A stretch of 64,000 bases of DNA from Desulforamulus ruminis DSM 2154 (GTDB taxonomy: Bacteria > Bacillota > Desulfotomaculia > Desulfotomaculales > Desulfotomaculaceae), in contig NC_015589.1 in assembly GCF_000215085.1 (NCBI RefSeq), positions 1,612,001-1,676,000 of the forward strand, written 5' to 3'. Positions 53,159-60,318 of the stretch are shown here, one piece after another. Within the stretch, counting starts at the first letter, position 1, and each line of letters starts with the position of its first letter. The position numbers and the translations under genes are program-made. The notes under the pieces are model-generated. The model saw nothing but the letters and a program-made list of their open reading frames with translations, was not told where the DNA came from and made no database searches.

Positions 53159-53235
53159 ATGTTGAATTCAAAACAACTTGCATGATATAATGAGTTGTGG
53201 CAACTTTATAAAAACATGACGTTGCCTGGAAAAAT

Positions 53236-53343
53236 ATGCTTAATTCCGTGATCGGAAGCGGAGGAACCAATTCCGGGGTGAATCCTATGTTAATAGGTAG
53301 GGTTTCCTTTCGACCCGAACCCGTCAGCTAACTTCGTAAGCAT
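53236..53343 (+). ncRNA. ydaO/yuaA-type cyclic di-AMP riboswitch
   Basis: Closing stem ATGCTTA (53236-53242) with TAAGCAT (53337-53343). Inside are the conserved blocks of the ydaO motif: ATCGGAAGCGGAGGAACCAA, GGGGTGAATCC, TAGGGTT, CGACCCGAACCCGTCAGC and TAACTTCGTAAGC. The class turns genes off when c-di-AMP is bound. The ribosome site of the next gene (GAAGGAAAGG) starts right after the closing stem. No intrinsic terminator follows, so control is likely translational. Confidence 0.93.
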
Positions 53344-53363
53344 GAAGGAAAGGATGGGATAGT

Positions 53364-54626
53364 ATGTCTGTAAAGATGTGGCAGGACGAACAGCAGTTAG
53401 AATGGGAGAAAAGGGACATTGCCCTTAGAAGGGCGGCAGAATTAAAGGATCAAATTACAGAATACCTGGAGCAGAAAAAAAGTATACCGGACGGGTTTGA
53501 AATCCAAGGAGAATACACCAAGGCAAAAAGTGAGTTGCTGGAGTATTTTAATGCCACTGAGGAACAGTGGAATGACTGGCGCTGGCAGATGGCCAACCGG
53601 ATTAGAGATGTCAGAATTTTAAGCCGGTTGGTTCGCCTGGAATCCGACGAATTTAACGATATCGAAAAGGTAGGCCGTCAGTTCCGCTGGGCTGTTTCGC
53701 CCTATTATTTAGCCCTTGCCATTGCCGGCGGAAAAGAAGGCCCGGTTTGGCGCCAGGCTATCCCCAGCGGCCTGGAGATTCTTGACCGCTACGGCAAGGA
53801 AGATCCCATGGGAGAGGAGTTTACTTCTCCTGCGGCCGGTATTACCCGTCGTTACCCGGACCGCTTAATTATCAACGTAACCAATCAGTGCGCCATGTAT
53901 TGCCGTCATTGCCAGAGACGCAGGAACATCGGAGATATTGATGTTCATAAGCCCAGGCAAGTGCTGGAGGCTTCCCTGCGGTACATCAGAGAAAATCCCG
54001 AAATCAGGGACGTTTTAATAACCGGGGGAGATGCGTTGCTCCTATCCAACAAGCAGTTGGACTGGCTGTTAACCGAGCTTGACAATATCCCCCATGTTGA
54101 AATCAAACGGATTGGCAGCCGGATACCGGTGACCATGCCCCAAAGGGTTACTTCCCAGCTATGCTCCGTGCTGGAGAAGCACCCGCCCATTTACATGAAT
54201 ACTCAGTTTAATCATCCCCTGGAAGTGACTCCTGAGGCCAAGAAAGCGTGCGATATGCTGATAAAGGCCGGAGTTGTGCTGGGTAACCAGGCGGTTTTGT
54301 TGAAAGACATCAACAATGATCCCCATGTCATGAAGCGGTTAAACCACAGCCTCTTGCGCATTCGGGTGAAACCCTATTACATTTTTCATGCGAAAGCGGT
54401 GAAGGGTACCCGGCATTTTATCACCGGGGTGCAAGACGGTATTAACATTATGGAACAATTGAGAGGGTTTACCTCCGGTCTGGCGGTACCCACTTACATT
54501 ATCAACGCCCCCAATGGTTATGGAAAAACGCCGATCCTACCCCAGTATATTCTAGAAAATAAAAATGATCATGTAACGATCCGTACCTGGGAAAAACGAG
54601 TTATTCCCTATTCCGTCAGCGGTTAG
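53364..54626 (+). CDS. eam: Glutamate 2,3-aminomutase (KamA family radical SAM/PLP enzyme)
   Basis: A 420-residue KamA-family enzyme moving an alpha-amino group to the beta position. Radical SAM cluster C176-x3-C180-x2-C183 (NQCAMYCRHCQRRR); PLP lysine K388 in NGYGK. The two aspartates that hold the side-chain amine in lysine 2,3-aminomutase are replaced by K344 (HAKAV) and N381 (IINAP), 37 residues apart, exactly the pair that defines glutamate 2,3-aminomutase. The product would be beta-glutamate, a known osmolyte. It is controlled by the c-di-AMP riboswitch directly upstream. No acetyltransferase for N-acetyl-beta-lysine follows. Confidence 0.9.
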   Translation: MSVKMWQDEQQLEWEKRDIALRRAAELKDQITEYLEQKKSIPDGFEIQGEYTKAKSELLEYFNATEEQWNDWRWQMANRIRDVRILSRLVRLESDEFNDIEKVGRQFRWAVSPYYLALAIAGGKEGPVWRQAIPSGLEILDRYGKEDPMGEEFTSPAAGITRRYPDRLIINVTNQCAMYCRHCQRRRNIGDIDVHKPRQVLEASLRYIRENPEIRDVLITGGDALLLSNKQLDWLLTELDNIPHVEIKRIGSRIPVTMPQRVTSQLCSVLEKHPPIYMNTQFNHPLEVTPEAKKACDMLIKAGVVLGNQAVLLKDINNDPHVMKRLNHSLLRIRVKPYYIFHAKAVKGTRHFITGVQDGINIMEQLRGFTSGLAVPTYIINAPNGYGKTPILPQYILENKNDHVTIRTWEKRVIPYSVSG

Positions 54627-54683
54627 CTTATAAGACTGCGGTAAACCAGAAAGCGTCCCCAATTTATCTTTTATAAAATAATG

Positions 54684-54735
54684 AGCTGCGTAAAAGGAAC
54701 GATTCTGTGTTCTTTTTGCGCAGCCCTTTTATTTT
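54684..54735 (+). terminator. Terminator of the aminomutase gene
   Basis: GCTGCGTAAAAGGAAC pairs with GTTCTTTTTGCGCAGC (54709-54724), followed by CCTTTTATTTT. Confidence 0.88.
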
Positions 54736-54780
54736 GCGCTGGTTCAGCAGATAAAATTTTTTTCCGAAGCAAATTTATGA

Positions 54781-54829
54781 TTGACAAGAACGAATGTTTG
54801 GTATAAAATCACAACAAAACAAATGTTCG
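54781..54829 (+). promoter_or_regulatory. Promoter with two LexA-like (SOS) boxes
   Basis: TTGACA (54781-54786), 17-bp spacer, TAAAAT (54804-54809). A LexA/DinR-type box GAAC-GAAT-GTTT (54788-54799) sits in the spacer and a second, AAAC-AAAT-GTTCG (54817-54829), covers the predicted start of transcription. The Firmicute consensus is CGAACRNRYGTTYC. Two boxes over one promoter imply tight SOS repression of the following gene or genes. Confidence 0.65.
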
Positions 54830-54841
54830 GTGGTGTTAAAC

Positions 54842-55051
54842 ATGATTAAAAGTGTTGAATTCAATGGGGGTTTTATCCCTCCGGGAACCGTCCTCCCTTT
54901 GGAATCCTCCTCCAATTTTGATTTTACCGATGAAGTTCTCACCTGGTTGGGAAACAAAGATTCTTCTTTGGATACCCGGGTGGGCATGGGGGTTTGTTAC
55001 TTGACGGCATTTTTTATGATCGGACAAATATTCCGGTATGTGTTTTCCTGA
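54842..55051 (+). CDS. Small membrane protein under LexA-like control
   Basis: A 69-residue protein from ATG 54842 (GGTGGTG upstream). Residues 1-45 are polar (MIKSVEFNGGFIPPGTVLPL), and about 47-66 form one transmembrane helix (GMGVCYLTAFFMIGQIFRYV). No family recognised. It is not YneA-like, since there is no LysM domain and the helix is C-terminal. It lies 33 bp after the LexA-like boxes and about 65 bp before the SIR2-like gene with no terminator between, so the two may form an SOS-induced operon. Confidence 0.6.
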   Translation: MIKSVEFNGGFIPPGTVLPLESSSNFDFTDEVLTWLGNKDSSLDTRVGMGVCYLTAFFMIGQIFRYVFS

Positions 55052-55115
55052 CAAAGGGAAACAATGCCCTAAGAGAGTCTGGTTATTTTCCTGGTGAGTG
55101 CATCATAATAAATAC

Positions 55116-56228
55116 ATGACCAAGGTATATGTATTAGGAGCAGGGGCCAGTGCGGCTTATACGGGATCTTTCCTGGGTGAAACAAGCCCCGTAGCTAAAA
55201 ACTTTTTTCAAAAGGCCATGCGGGTGATGAATATCCACCAGGTCAAAAACCGGTACTTCGGTGATGAAAACTTGAAATACCGGCATATTTTTGCTTTCAT
55301 TGAGGAATTCTGGGGCATTTCCAAAGATAAAATAGCCCGCTCCGATCTGGATATGGAAGAGGTATTGACCCTGCTCAATATTGAACTCCAGGAGGATACT
55401 GCGGGACAAGGCCGCCTTGTACAAGCCTATGAAGAATTCCTTTTATTAATGGCCTTAACCTTTGATAAAATTTTGTACGGAACCCCCTGCCCGCACTACC
55501 AAAGAATTGCGGAATCCCTGCAACCGGAGGATACGGTTATATCCTTTAACTATGAGCTGCTGATGGATTACGCCCTGTTAAACCGAAAGGATGCCCGCGT
55601 CTTTTGGCATACCCGGGACGGATACGGGATTCCCTGTAATAATTTGCAGCCCTCCGCCAGAGAGAAGGAGCAGGGAGAATTGTGGAGACATGAAGCGACC
55701 GGACCGGCGCAACCTTCTTCCAACATTCAATTACTAAAGCTGCACGGTTCCCTAAACTGGCTCTATTGCCCCCGGTGCGGCCGGCTATTTACCTACCAGC
55801 ACGATGGTGTTGCAGGACAGAGTTTAATTATTAACGGAATGGCCAATATGCTAAATTGCATGACCCGAAATTGCTGCCAGCGTTTAAGCCGGGTCATTAT
55901 TCCGCCTACCTTAATGAAGAATTATCAGTCGGTGCCCTTTATACCGAAATTATGGGGGCAGGCCCGAAGGGCTCTAGAGAAAGCCTCGGAAATTATTATC
56001 ATCGGTTATTCCTTTCCTCCCACAGACTTTCGGTCTAATTGGATGTTTCGTAAAGCCATGACCCGGAATCAGAACCTGAAAAGAGTGGTTGTCATTGATA
56101 CAGCCGAGAGATACCCGTTAAAAACACTGTTAACGAAACATAAGAGCATTTTTAGAGTGAACGATATTGCATTTTATCCTAACCTAGCTGAATACAGTCC
56201 AAGGATTACCCCCCAGGCGGTTCAATAA
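55116..56228 (+). CDS. SIR2-like domain protein
   Basis: A 370-residue protein with an NAD-binding SIR2-like core: N-terminal VYVLGAGASAAY (GAGAS at 8-12), SFNYELLMD (N145, D151), the catalytic-type LKLHGSLNW (H210), a zinc-like cysteine pair C218-x2-C221 with further cysteines near 248-254, and the late IIIIGYSFPPTD. Stand-alone SIR2 domains of this type include NAD-depleting defence effectors, though some are of unknown role. The start is set at ATG 55116 because the Rossmann strand follows at once; an in-frame GTG at 55098 is possible. Neither has a clear ribosome site. It may be co-transcribed with the small membrane protein. Confidence 0.78.
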   Translation: MTKVYVLGAGASAAYTGSFLGETSPVAKNFFQKAMRVMNIHQVKNRYFGDENLKYRHIFAFIEEFWGISKDKIARSDLDMEEVLTLLNIELQEDTAGQGRLVQAYEEFLLLMALTFDKILYGTPCPHYQRIAESLQPEDTVISFNYELLMDYALLNRKDARVFWHTRDGYGIPCNNLQPSAREKEQGELWRHEATGPAQPSSNIQLLKLHGSLNWLYCPRCGRLFTYQHDGVAGQSLIINGMANMLNCMTRNCCQRLSRVIIPPTLMKNYQSVPFIPKLWGQARRALEKASEIIIIGYSFPPTDFRSNWMFRKAMTRNQNLKRVVVIDTAERYPLKTLLTKHKSIFRVNDIAFYPNLAEYSPRITPQAVQ

Positions 56229-56244
56229 TCGGATATATATTTTT

Positions 56245-56413
56245 TCAGGGGAAATGCTAAAGAGAAAGACCCACCCGTCGCTTGTGGGATGCGCGGAAAG
56301 GTAAACGGGCAAAGGTGTCAACAAAACCACTGGACAAACCGACACCCATAGAAAGGTAAGGGGTTGCCTTTCTAAATGGGCTCCTGGTTCTACTACAGGA
56401 GTCCATTCTTTTT
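56245..56413 (+). ncRNA. Unidentified structured RNA with strong terminator
   Basis: The 400-bp gap after the SIR2-like gene is rich in stems: CCCAC/GTGGG, CCCGT/ACGGG, GGTGTC (in AAAGGTGTC) with GACACC, AGAAAGGTAA with TTGCCTTTCT, and a final terminator AATGGGCTCCTG/CAGGAGTCCATT (56375-56407) with a T-run. It could be a 3' element of the SIR2 transcript or an independent small RNA. No known class was recognised. 56414-56628 holds only AT-rich upstream sequence of the next gene. Confidence 0.5.
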
Positions 56414-56628
56414 GCTCAAGGGGTGCGGGTTGCAAGGCCTAGGGTAAGGTCTGAGTCCTGAGCTGGAGTAAGCTCTTAAATGTGACATAATAAAAAATGA
56501 ATAATGTTATAACATATTGAAAAAATATTTTAATAGGTATATAATTAGCTCATTAAATACTGAATGTGTTTACAATTAGTGCCTGTACCTTCTGTTACCG
56601 ACTACATAAATTCAGGAGGGATACGAAG

Positions 56629-56844
56629 ATGACCCATTTTATTAAATCATGTCCGGTATGTGGAGAACTGCTGGTTGAGCAACTAATTAACGTTAAAGTT
56701 GAAAAAGATGTGCAAACCTGTTACGCAGAATCCATTCCAGCACTGGTTTGTAATAATGAAAACTGCAGCAATAAAGAGAGATATTTTGCACCCTTTTCTT
56801 TTAACTTATTGAAAATGAAATGTCCTGAAATTACGAAATGGTAA
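56629..56844 (+). CDS. YgiT-type zinc finger protein
   Basis: A 71-residue protein with two cysteine pairs: CPVCGELL at residues 8-15 and CNNENCSNKERYF near 41-53. The middle (VEKDVQTCYAESIPALVC) follows the pattern of the MqsA/YgiT N-terminal zinc domain. Such domains occur alone or fused to helix-turn-helix antitoxins; no toxin gene is adjacent. The start is ATG 56629, after AGGAGGG. Confidence 0.72.
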   Translation: MTHFIKSCPVCGELLVEQLINVKVEKDVQTCYAESIPALVCNNENCSNKERYFAPFSFNLLKMKCPEITKW

Positions 56845-56850
56845 TTTCTT

Positions 56851-56872
56851 ACCCGGCAGTAGCCGGGTTTTA
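56851..56872 (+). terminator. Terminator of the zinc finger gene
   Basis: ACCCGGC-AGTA-GCCGGGT followed by TTTATGTTT. Confidence 0.88.
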
Positions 56873-56960
56873 TGTTTGTATTGAACCTTGCAATTAGGAC
56901 CGGTTCATTTATAATGGATAATGGAATGGAAGTACAAGCAGATCAGCGGAGGGATGAACC

Positions 56961-57296
56961 ATGAAAATCGGTAATCTTGAAAAGCCGTCTTTTGTAAAAA
57001 TCCATCAGGTTTTTTTATCTTTAATTAAAGAAATGACCGGTCTTGAGGCAAACCCGGAACAAAACTGGACCGAAATTGCGGACAGTGAAACCAGGGAGCG
57101 GATTGTTAAAGAATTTGTTAGAAGAATGGAGCGGCAATATGCTTTAGAAATGGTACTTAACGCTTCCTTAAAGGATAAGGAAGGGTCTTTGGAAGGGGTT
57201 ATTGGAGAGATCTATCATGTTTTTTCCACCATGTTTCTGGTTGAGGCGATCAACAGCAAAATCAGAGCCGGGCAGGGCGGGGTGGATGTAACGTAA
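56961..57296 (+). CDS. Small soluble protein of unknown function
   Basis: A 111-residue, mainly helical protein starting MKIGNLEKPSFVKIHQVFLS; no motif or family recognised. The ribosome site GGAGGGATGAACC precedes the ATG. It is a single gene ended by the bidirectional terminator that also serves tRNA-Leu. Confidence 0.6.
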   Translation: MKIGNLEKPSFVKIHQVFLSLIKEMTGLEANPEQNWTEIADSETRERIVKEFVRRMERQYALEMVLNASLKDKEGSLEGVIGEIYHVFSTMFLVEAINSKIRAGQGGVDVT

Positions 57297-57311
57297 TGCG
57301 GTAAAGCATAA

Positions 57312-57349
57312 AGAAAAACACCTAGGTTTAAGTAACCAGGTGTTTTTAC
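57312..57349. terminator. Bidirectional terminator between the 56961 gene and tRNA-Leu
   Basis: AACACCTAGGTTT pairs with AACCAGGTGTT (with a small internal mismatch), flanked by AAAAA and TTTTT. Confidence 0.85.
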
Positions 57350-57350
57350 T

Positions 57351-57437
57351 TGGTGCGGCAGAAGGGACTTGAACCCCCACACCCTAACGGGCATAAGAAC
57401 CTGAATCTTACGCGTCTGCCAATTCCGCCACTGCCGC
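57351..57437 (-). tRNA. tRNA-Leu(CAG)
   Basis: An 87-nt class II tRNA: acceptor GCGGCAG/CTGCCGC, anticodon stem TAAGA/TCTTA around TTCAGGT (anticodon CAG), a long variable arm (TGCCCGTTAGGGTGT), T arm GGGGG-TTCAAGT-CCCTT and encoded ACCA. It reads CUG codons. Confidence 0.96.
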
Positions 57438-57684
57438 AAATGTTTTATCTTGGGAGACTTGTCTCCACCGACAAGGACTATTATAACTCATTACATTATG
57501 GGAAGCAAGAGCAAATTAATACAATTTTAGCTTTCTTTTAATACCTATCTAACTTTTTTAAGTTGTGGTTAAAAATATTGCCTATCGGTTATAAAACATG
57601 ACATAACTTTGTCAGGTTTTATAGCTTATACTATGAATACATATTAAAAAACAAGATCTGAATTACAATTCTCAGGAGGGTACC

Positions 57685-58791
57685 GTGGGCGAACCTTTAA
57701 AGGACATTTACACCCTAGAGTTTTTATCTGGTTTTGGCGAAAAAGTACGGGCAGTGCAGGATGGCTTTGACGTGGAGGGTTTCACCGCAGCGGTGATGGC
57801 TTGGCCCTGGGAGACGCTTCCTTTGAAAGCCCGCATGGGCCGGATTGCAAAAATCTTGGGGCAATTTCTGCCGGATGATTTTGATAGGGCGCTGGAAGTG
57901 CTGTTCTCCATTGATGAAAGCTGCACCGGCTTTCCTTATTTATTCTTTCCCGAATTTGTGGTGATTTACGGGCAGGCAAAGGAGCACTGGCATCTGTCCA
58001 TGAACGCCCTGGAGCGATTTACCCAGCGGTCCTCCTCGGAATTTGCCATCCGGCCGTTTCTGTTGCGGGAGCCCCAGCGGGTGATGGAACGGATGATGCA
58101 TTGGACAAAACATTCCAACGAACATGTCCGGCGTTTTTCCAGCGAAGGCTGCCGTCCGCGACTGCCGTGGGGTATCGCGCTGCCCATGTTTAAACGCGAC
58201 CCGTCTCTGGTGCTGGCCCTGCTGGAGCACCTGAAAGCGGACCCTTCTTTATATGTGCGCAAAAGCGTTGCCAACAATCTTAACGATATTGCCAAGGACA
58301 ACTCCGGCGCTGTTCTCAGCACGGCGCGCCGTTGGATTGGTGTAAATCCGGACACAGACTGGATTCTGCGCCAGGGCTGCCGCACCTTGATCCGCAAAGC
58401 CAACCCCGAGGCCATGGCGCTGTTTGGCTACGCAGGTGTTTCAAAGGATAAACCGCTGTTTAAGGATGCCTCTCTGTCGGTTCAACCGGCTGAATTAAAA
58501 ATCGGGGAAAGCTGTAAACTGGAATATACACTGAACCTATCCGGGAATGATCCGGTACATATTCGTCTGGAATATGGCATTGATTTTGTGAAATCTAGCG
58601 GCAAGCAATCCCGTAAACTCTTTCTGTTAACGGATAAAACCGTACCCGGCGGAACCTGCCTGGCGGGAAAGCGCGTTCACAGCTTCGCGGATCTTACCAC
58701 CCGCCGACACTACCCCGGCGTCCATCGAATTGTACTGCTGATCAATGGACTGGAAGCAGCCCAGACTACTCTACATGTCACAGGAGGTTAA
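57685..58791 (+). CDS. alkC: AlkC-type DNA glycosylase with C-terminal Ig-like domain
   Basis: A 368-residue protein: HEAT-like helical repeats in about 1-255 (SNEHVRRFSSEGCRPRLPWG, SLYVRKSVANNLNDIAKDN), the AlkC/AlkD fold that removes 3-methyladenine and 3-methylcytosine without flipping the base, then an Ig-like beta domain (about 262-368, LSVQPAELKIGESCKLEYTL) seen in one branch of AlkC. It starts at GTG 57685 behind GGAGGG. It is followed three bases later by a Dabb-domain gene and then a TetR gene. Confidence 0.85.
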   Translation: MGEPLKDIYTLEFLSGFGEKVRAVQDGFDVEGFTAAVMAWPWETLPLKARMGRIAKILGQFLPDDFDRALEVLFSIDESCTGFPYLFFPEFVVIYGQAKEHWHLSMNALERFTQRSSSEFAIRPFLLREPQRVMERMMHWTKHSNEHVRRFSSEGCRPRLPWGIALPMFKRDPSLVLALLEHLKADPSLYVRKSVANNLNDIAKDNSGAVLSTARRWIGVNPDTDWILRQGCRTLIRKANPEAMALFGYAGVSKDKPLFKDASLSVQPAELKIGESCKLEYTLNLSGNDPVHIRLEYGIDFVKSSGKQSRKLFLLTDKTVPGGTCLAGKRVHSFADLTTRRHYPGVHRIVLLINGLEAAQTTLHVTGG

Positions 58792-58794
58792 AAA

Positions 58795-59091
58795 ATGATT
58801 GTAAACAATTTGCTATTAAAGCTCAAAAACAGAGATGCAGACAGTATTAAAAAGACACAAGCCCTTTTGCTCGGCATGAAAGGAAAAATCGAGGTTCTTC
58901 TTGATCTGCAGGCGGAAACAAATATTCGTCAGGGGCGGTCCGCATACGACATCATGCTTATTACAAAATTTAAATCCATGGAGGATATGGAAACCTATCT
59001 TGCCCATCCCGTACACCTGGAGGCTGCTCAATATATTGTCAGCGTGCTGGATGCCCAGGCTTCCGTATGCTTTGAGATAAAAGCCGAATAG
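58795..59091 (+). CDS. Dabb (stress-responsive alpha/beta barrel) domain protein
   Basis: A 98-residue dimeric alpha/beta barrel-type protein. It shows the usual pattern: first strand with polar turn (VNNLLLKLKNRDADSIKKT), YDIMLITKFKSMEDMETYLAHPVHLEAAQYI, and a closing strand. Role unknown, often stress-linked. It lies three bases after alkC and ends at a terminator, so the two form an operon. Confidence 0.85.
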   Translation: MIVNNLLLKLKNRDADSIKKTQALLLGMKGKIEVLLDLQAETNIRQGRSAYDIMLITKFKSMEDMETYLAHPVHLEAAQYIVSVLDAQASVCFEIKAE

Positions 59092-59110
59092 AGAGAAAGC
59101 ATTTGCTCCC

Positions 59111-59139
59111 GAAACAGCATTGACAATGCTGTTTCTTTA
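59111..59139 (+). terminator. Terminator of alkC-Dabb, overlapping the tetR promoter
   Basis: GAAACAGCATT (59111-59121) and AATGCTGTTTC (59125-59135), then TTTAT. The loop contains the -35 box of the next promoter. Confidence 0.82.
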
Positions 59140-59179
59140 TGATAAATTCATAACGGTGTTATGAAACGATGTTATGAAT
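59120..59179 (+). promoter_or_regulatory. tetR promoter with palindromic operator
   Basis: TTGACA (59120-59125), 17 bp, TAAATT (59143-59148). The -10 box runs into a palindrome CATAAC-GGT-GTTATG (59149-59163), and a further GTTATGAAT (59171-59179) pairs with ATTCATAAC (59146-59154). This is a likely autoregulatory TetR site. Confidence 0.75.
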
Positions 59180-59195
59180 TTGGAGGAAGGTCTTT

Positions 59196-59837
59196 ATGGC
59201 AAAGCAGATTGAAGGGGTTTATGAAAAGGTGTTGGAATGCGCCAAGGCGGAGTTTCTGGAAAAGGGCTTTCAGGAAGCTTCTTTGCGGACCATTGCCAGA
59301 AATGCGGGAACCAGCACGGGATCTATTTATACCAGGTTTTCCGATAAAAACGGTTTGTTTTCCGCCATCGTTTCCCCCGTAGAGGAGGAACTGAAGGCAT
59401 GGTTTTTAGCAGAGCAGGAATCCTTTGACCGGCTTCCCTCTAATCAGAAAAAAGAAAAAGCCTTGAAGTCCTCCGCCCATAGAATCAACGCCTTTACGGA
59501 TCGCATCTATCGGCATTTCGATATATTTAAGCTGCTTCTCACTTGTTCTGAAGGAACTCCCTATGCAGACTTTCTCCATGAACTGGTGGAGATGGATGTG
59601 GCATATACCGTCCGGTTTATTGAATCCATCGGAAGTGACGCGCTGTCTTCGGGAAGGCTCACCGACAAGCTTCTTCACATCCTTTCCAGCGCCTTCTTTT
59701 CCGGCATATTTGAAATCGTTGTGCATGATATGACCAGAGAGGAAGCCGATATTTATATCACCCAGCTATGGAGATTTTTCCTATCGGGCTGGGAAAGCAT
59801 ACTAACGAGAAACAATGAGGTTCTTTTAAAGCCTTAA
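59196..59837 (+). CDS. TetR-family transcriptional regulator
   Basis: A 213-residue repressor: N-terminal helix-turn-helix (EFLEKGFQEASLRTIARNAGTSTGSIYTRFSDK, about 18-50), then an all-helical ligand-binding domain. GGAGGAAGG precedes the ATG. Its own promoter carries a perfect palindrome, implying self-repression. The usual neighbour, an exporter gene, is missing: after the stop there is only a ribosome site with a five-codon stub, so the target operon may have been deleted. Confidence 0.9.
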   Translation: MAKQIEGVYEKVLECAKAEFLEKGFQEASLRTIARNAGTSTGSIYTRFSDKNGLFSAIVSPVEEELKAWFLAEQESFDRLPSNQKKEKALKSSAHRINAFTDRIYRHFDIFKLLLTCSEGTPYADFLHELVEMDVAYTVRFIESIGSDALSSGRLTDKLLHILSSAFFSGIFEIVVHDMTREEADIYITQLWRFFLSGWESILTRNNEVLLKP

Positions 59838-60318
59838 CAATTTTCACCTGAGTTGGCTTACTTAAGTGGAATGGAACAAACGAAAAAGAAAAACAAAAGG
59901 AGTTTATTTTGACGGGAGGACTCTAAAGATTATTTGGCCGGATTCCGATTTACTGCCGCAATGTTGTGGAACCGGTGCATGAATGTTTACAGGCAGCTTA
60001 GCGTGGGAAAATATAGGTCCCACCGGTGAAAATGAAACCGTCAGCATTGAGGGTAGGGCAGCAAAGTTAAACCAAAAACGGTTTTGAAAAAGGAAGGGGT
60101 GTCTTAAAATGGGTTTTAAATCTATTTTGAGACACCTCCATTGCTTACCGGTTTCGTACAAAAGAATTTTTTCATCAAAAAAGGTCCGGCGGAAGATCGC
60201 TTGGTTCCGCTTCCGCACCCGATACAGTCTATTGTGCTTACATGAAAGGATATGGATCGAAAACCCGGGGCAATAAAAGGTATTGAAACTTTATGATAGA
60301 AAGGAGGAGGCACGTAAA
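59838..60318. other. Gene-free stretch with a truncated gene start and a large hairpin
   Basis: AAAGGAG before a TTG at about 59908 opens only five codons (TTG ACG GGA GGA CTC TAA), looking like the head of a deleted gene. At 60096-60137 GGGGTGTCTTAAAAT pairs with ATTTTGAGACACCTC with few mismatches, a terminator- or transposon-end-like hairpin without a T-run. Nothing else was recognised. Confidence 0.5.

Noticed and set aside
56245-56413. 6S RNA, tmRNA, SRP RNA or RNase P RNA
   Set aside because: Length and core motifs do not fit any of them; kept as unidentified RNA.
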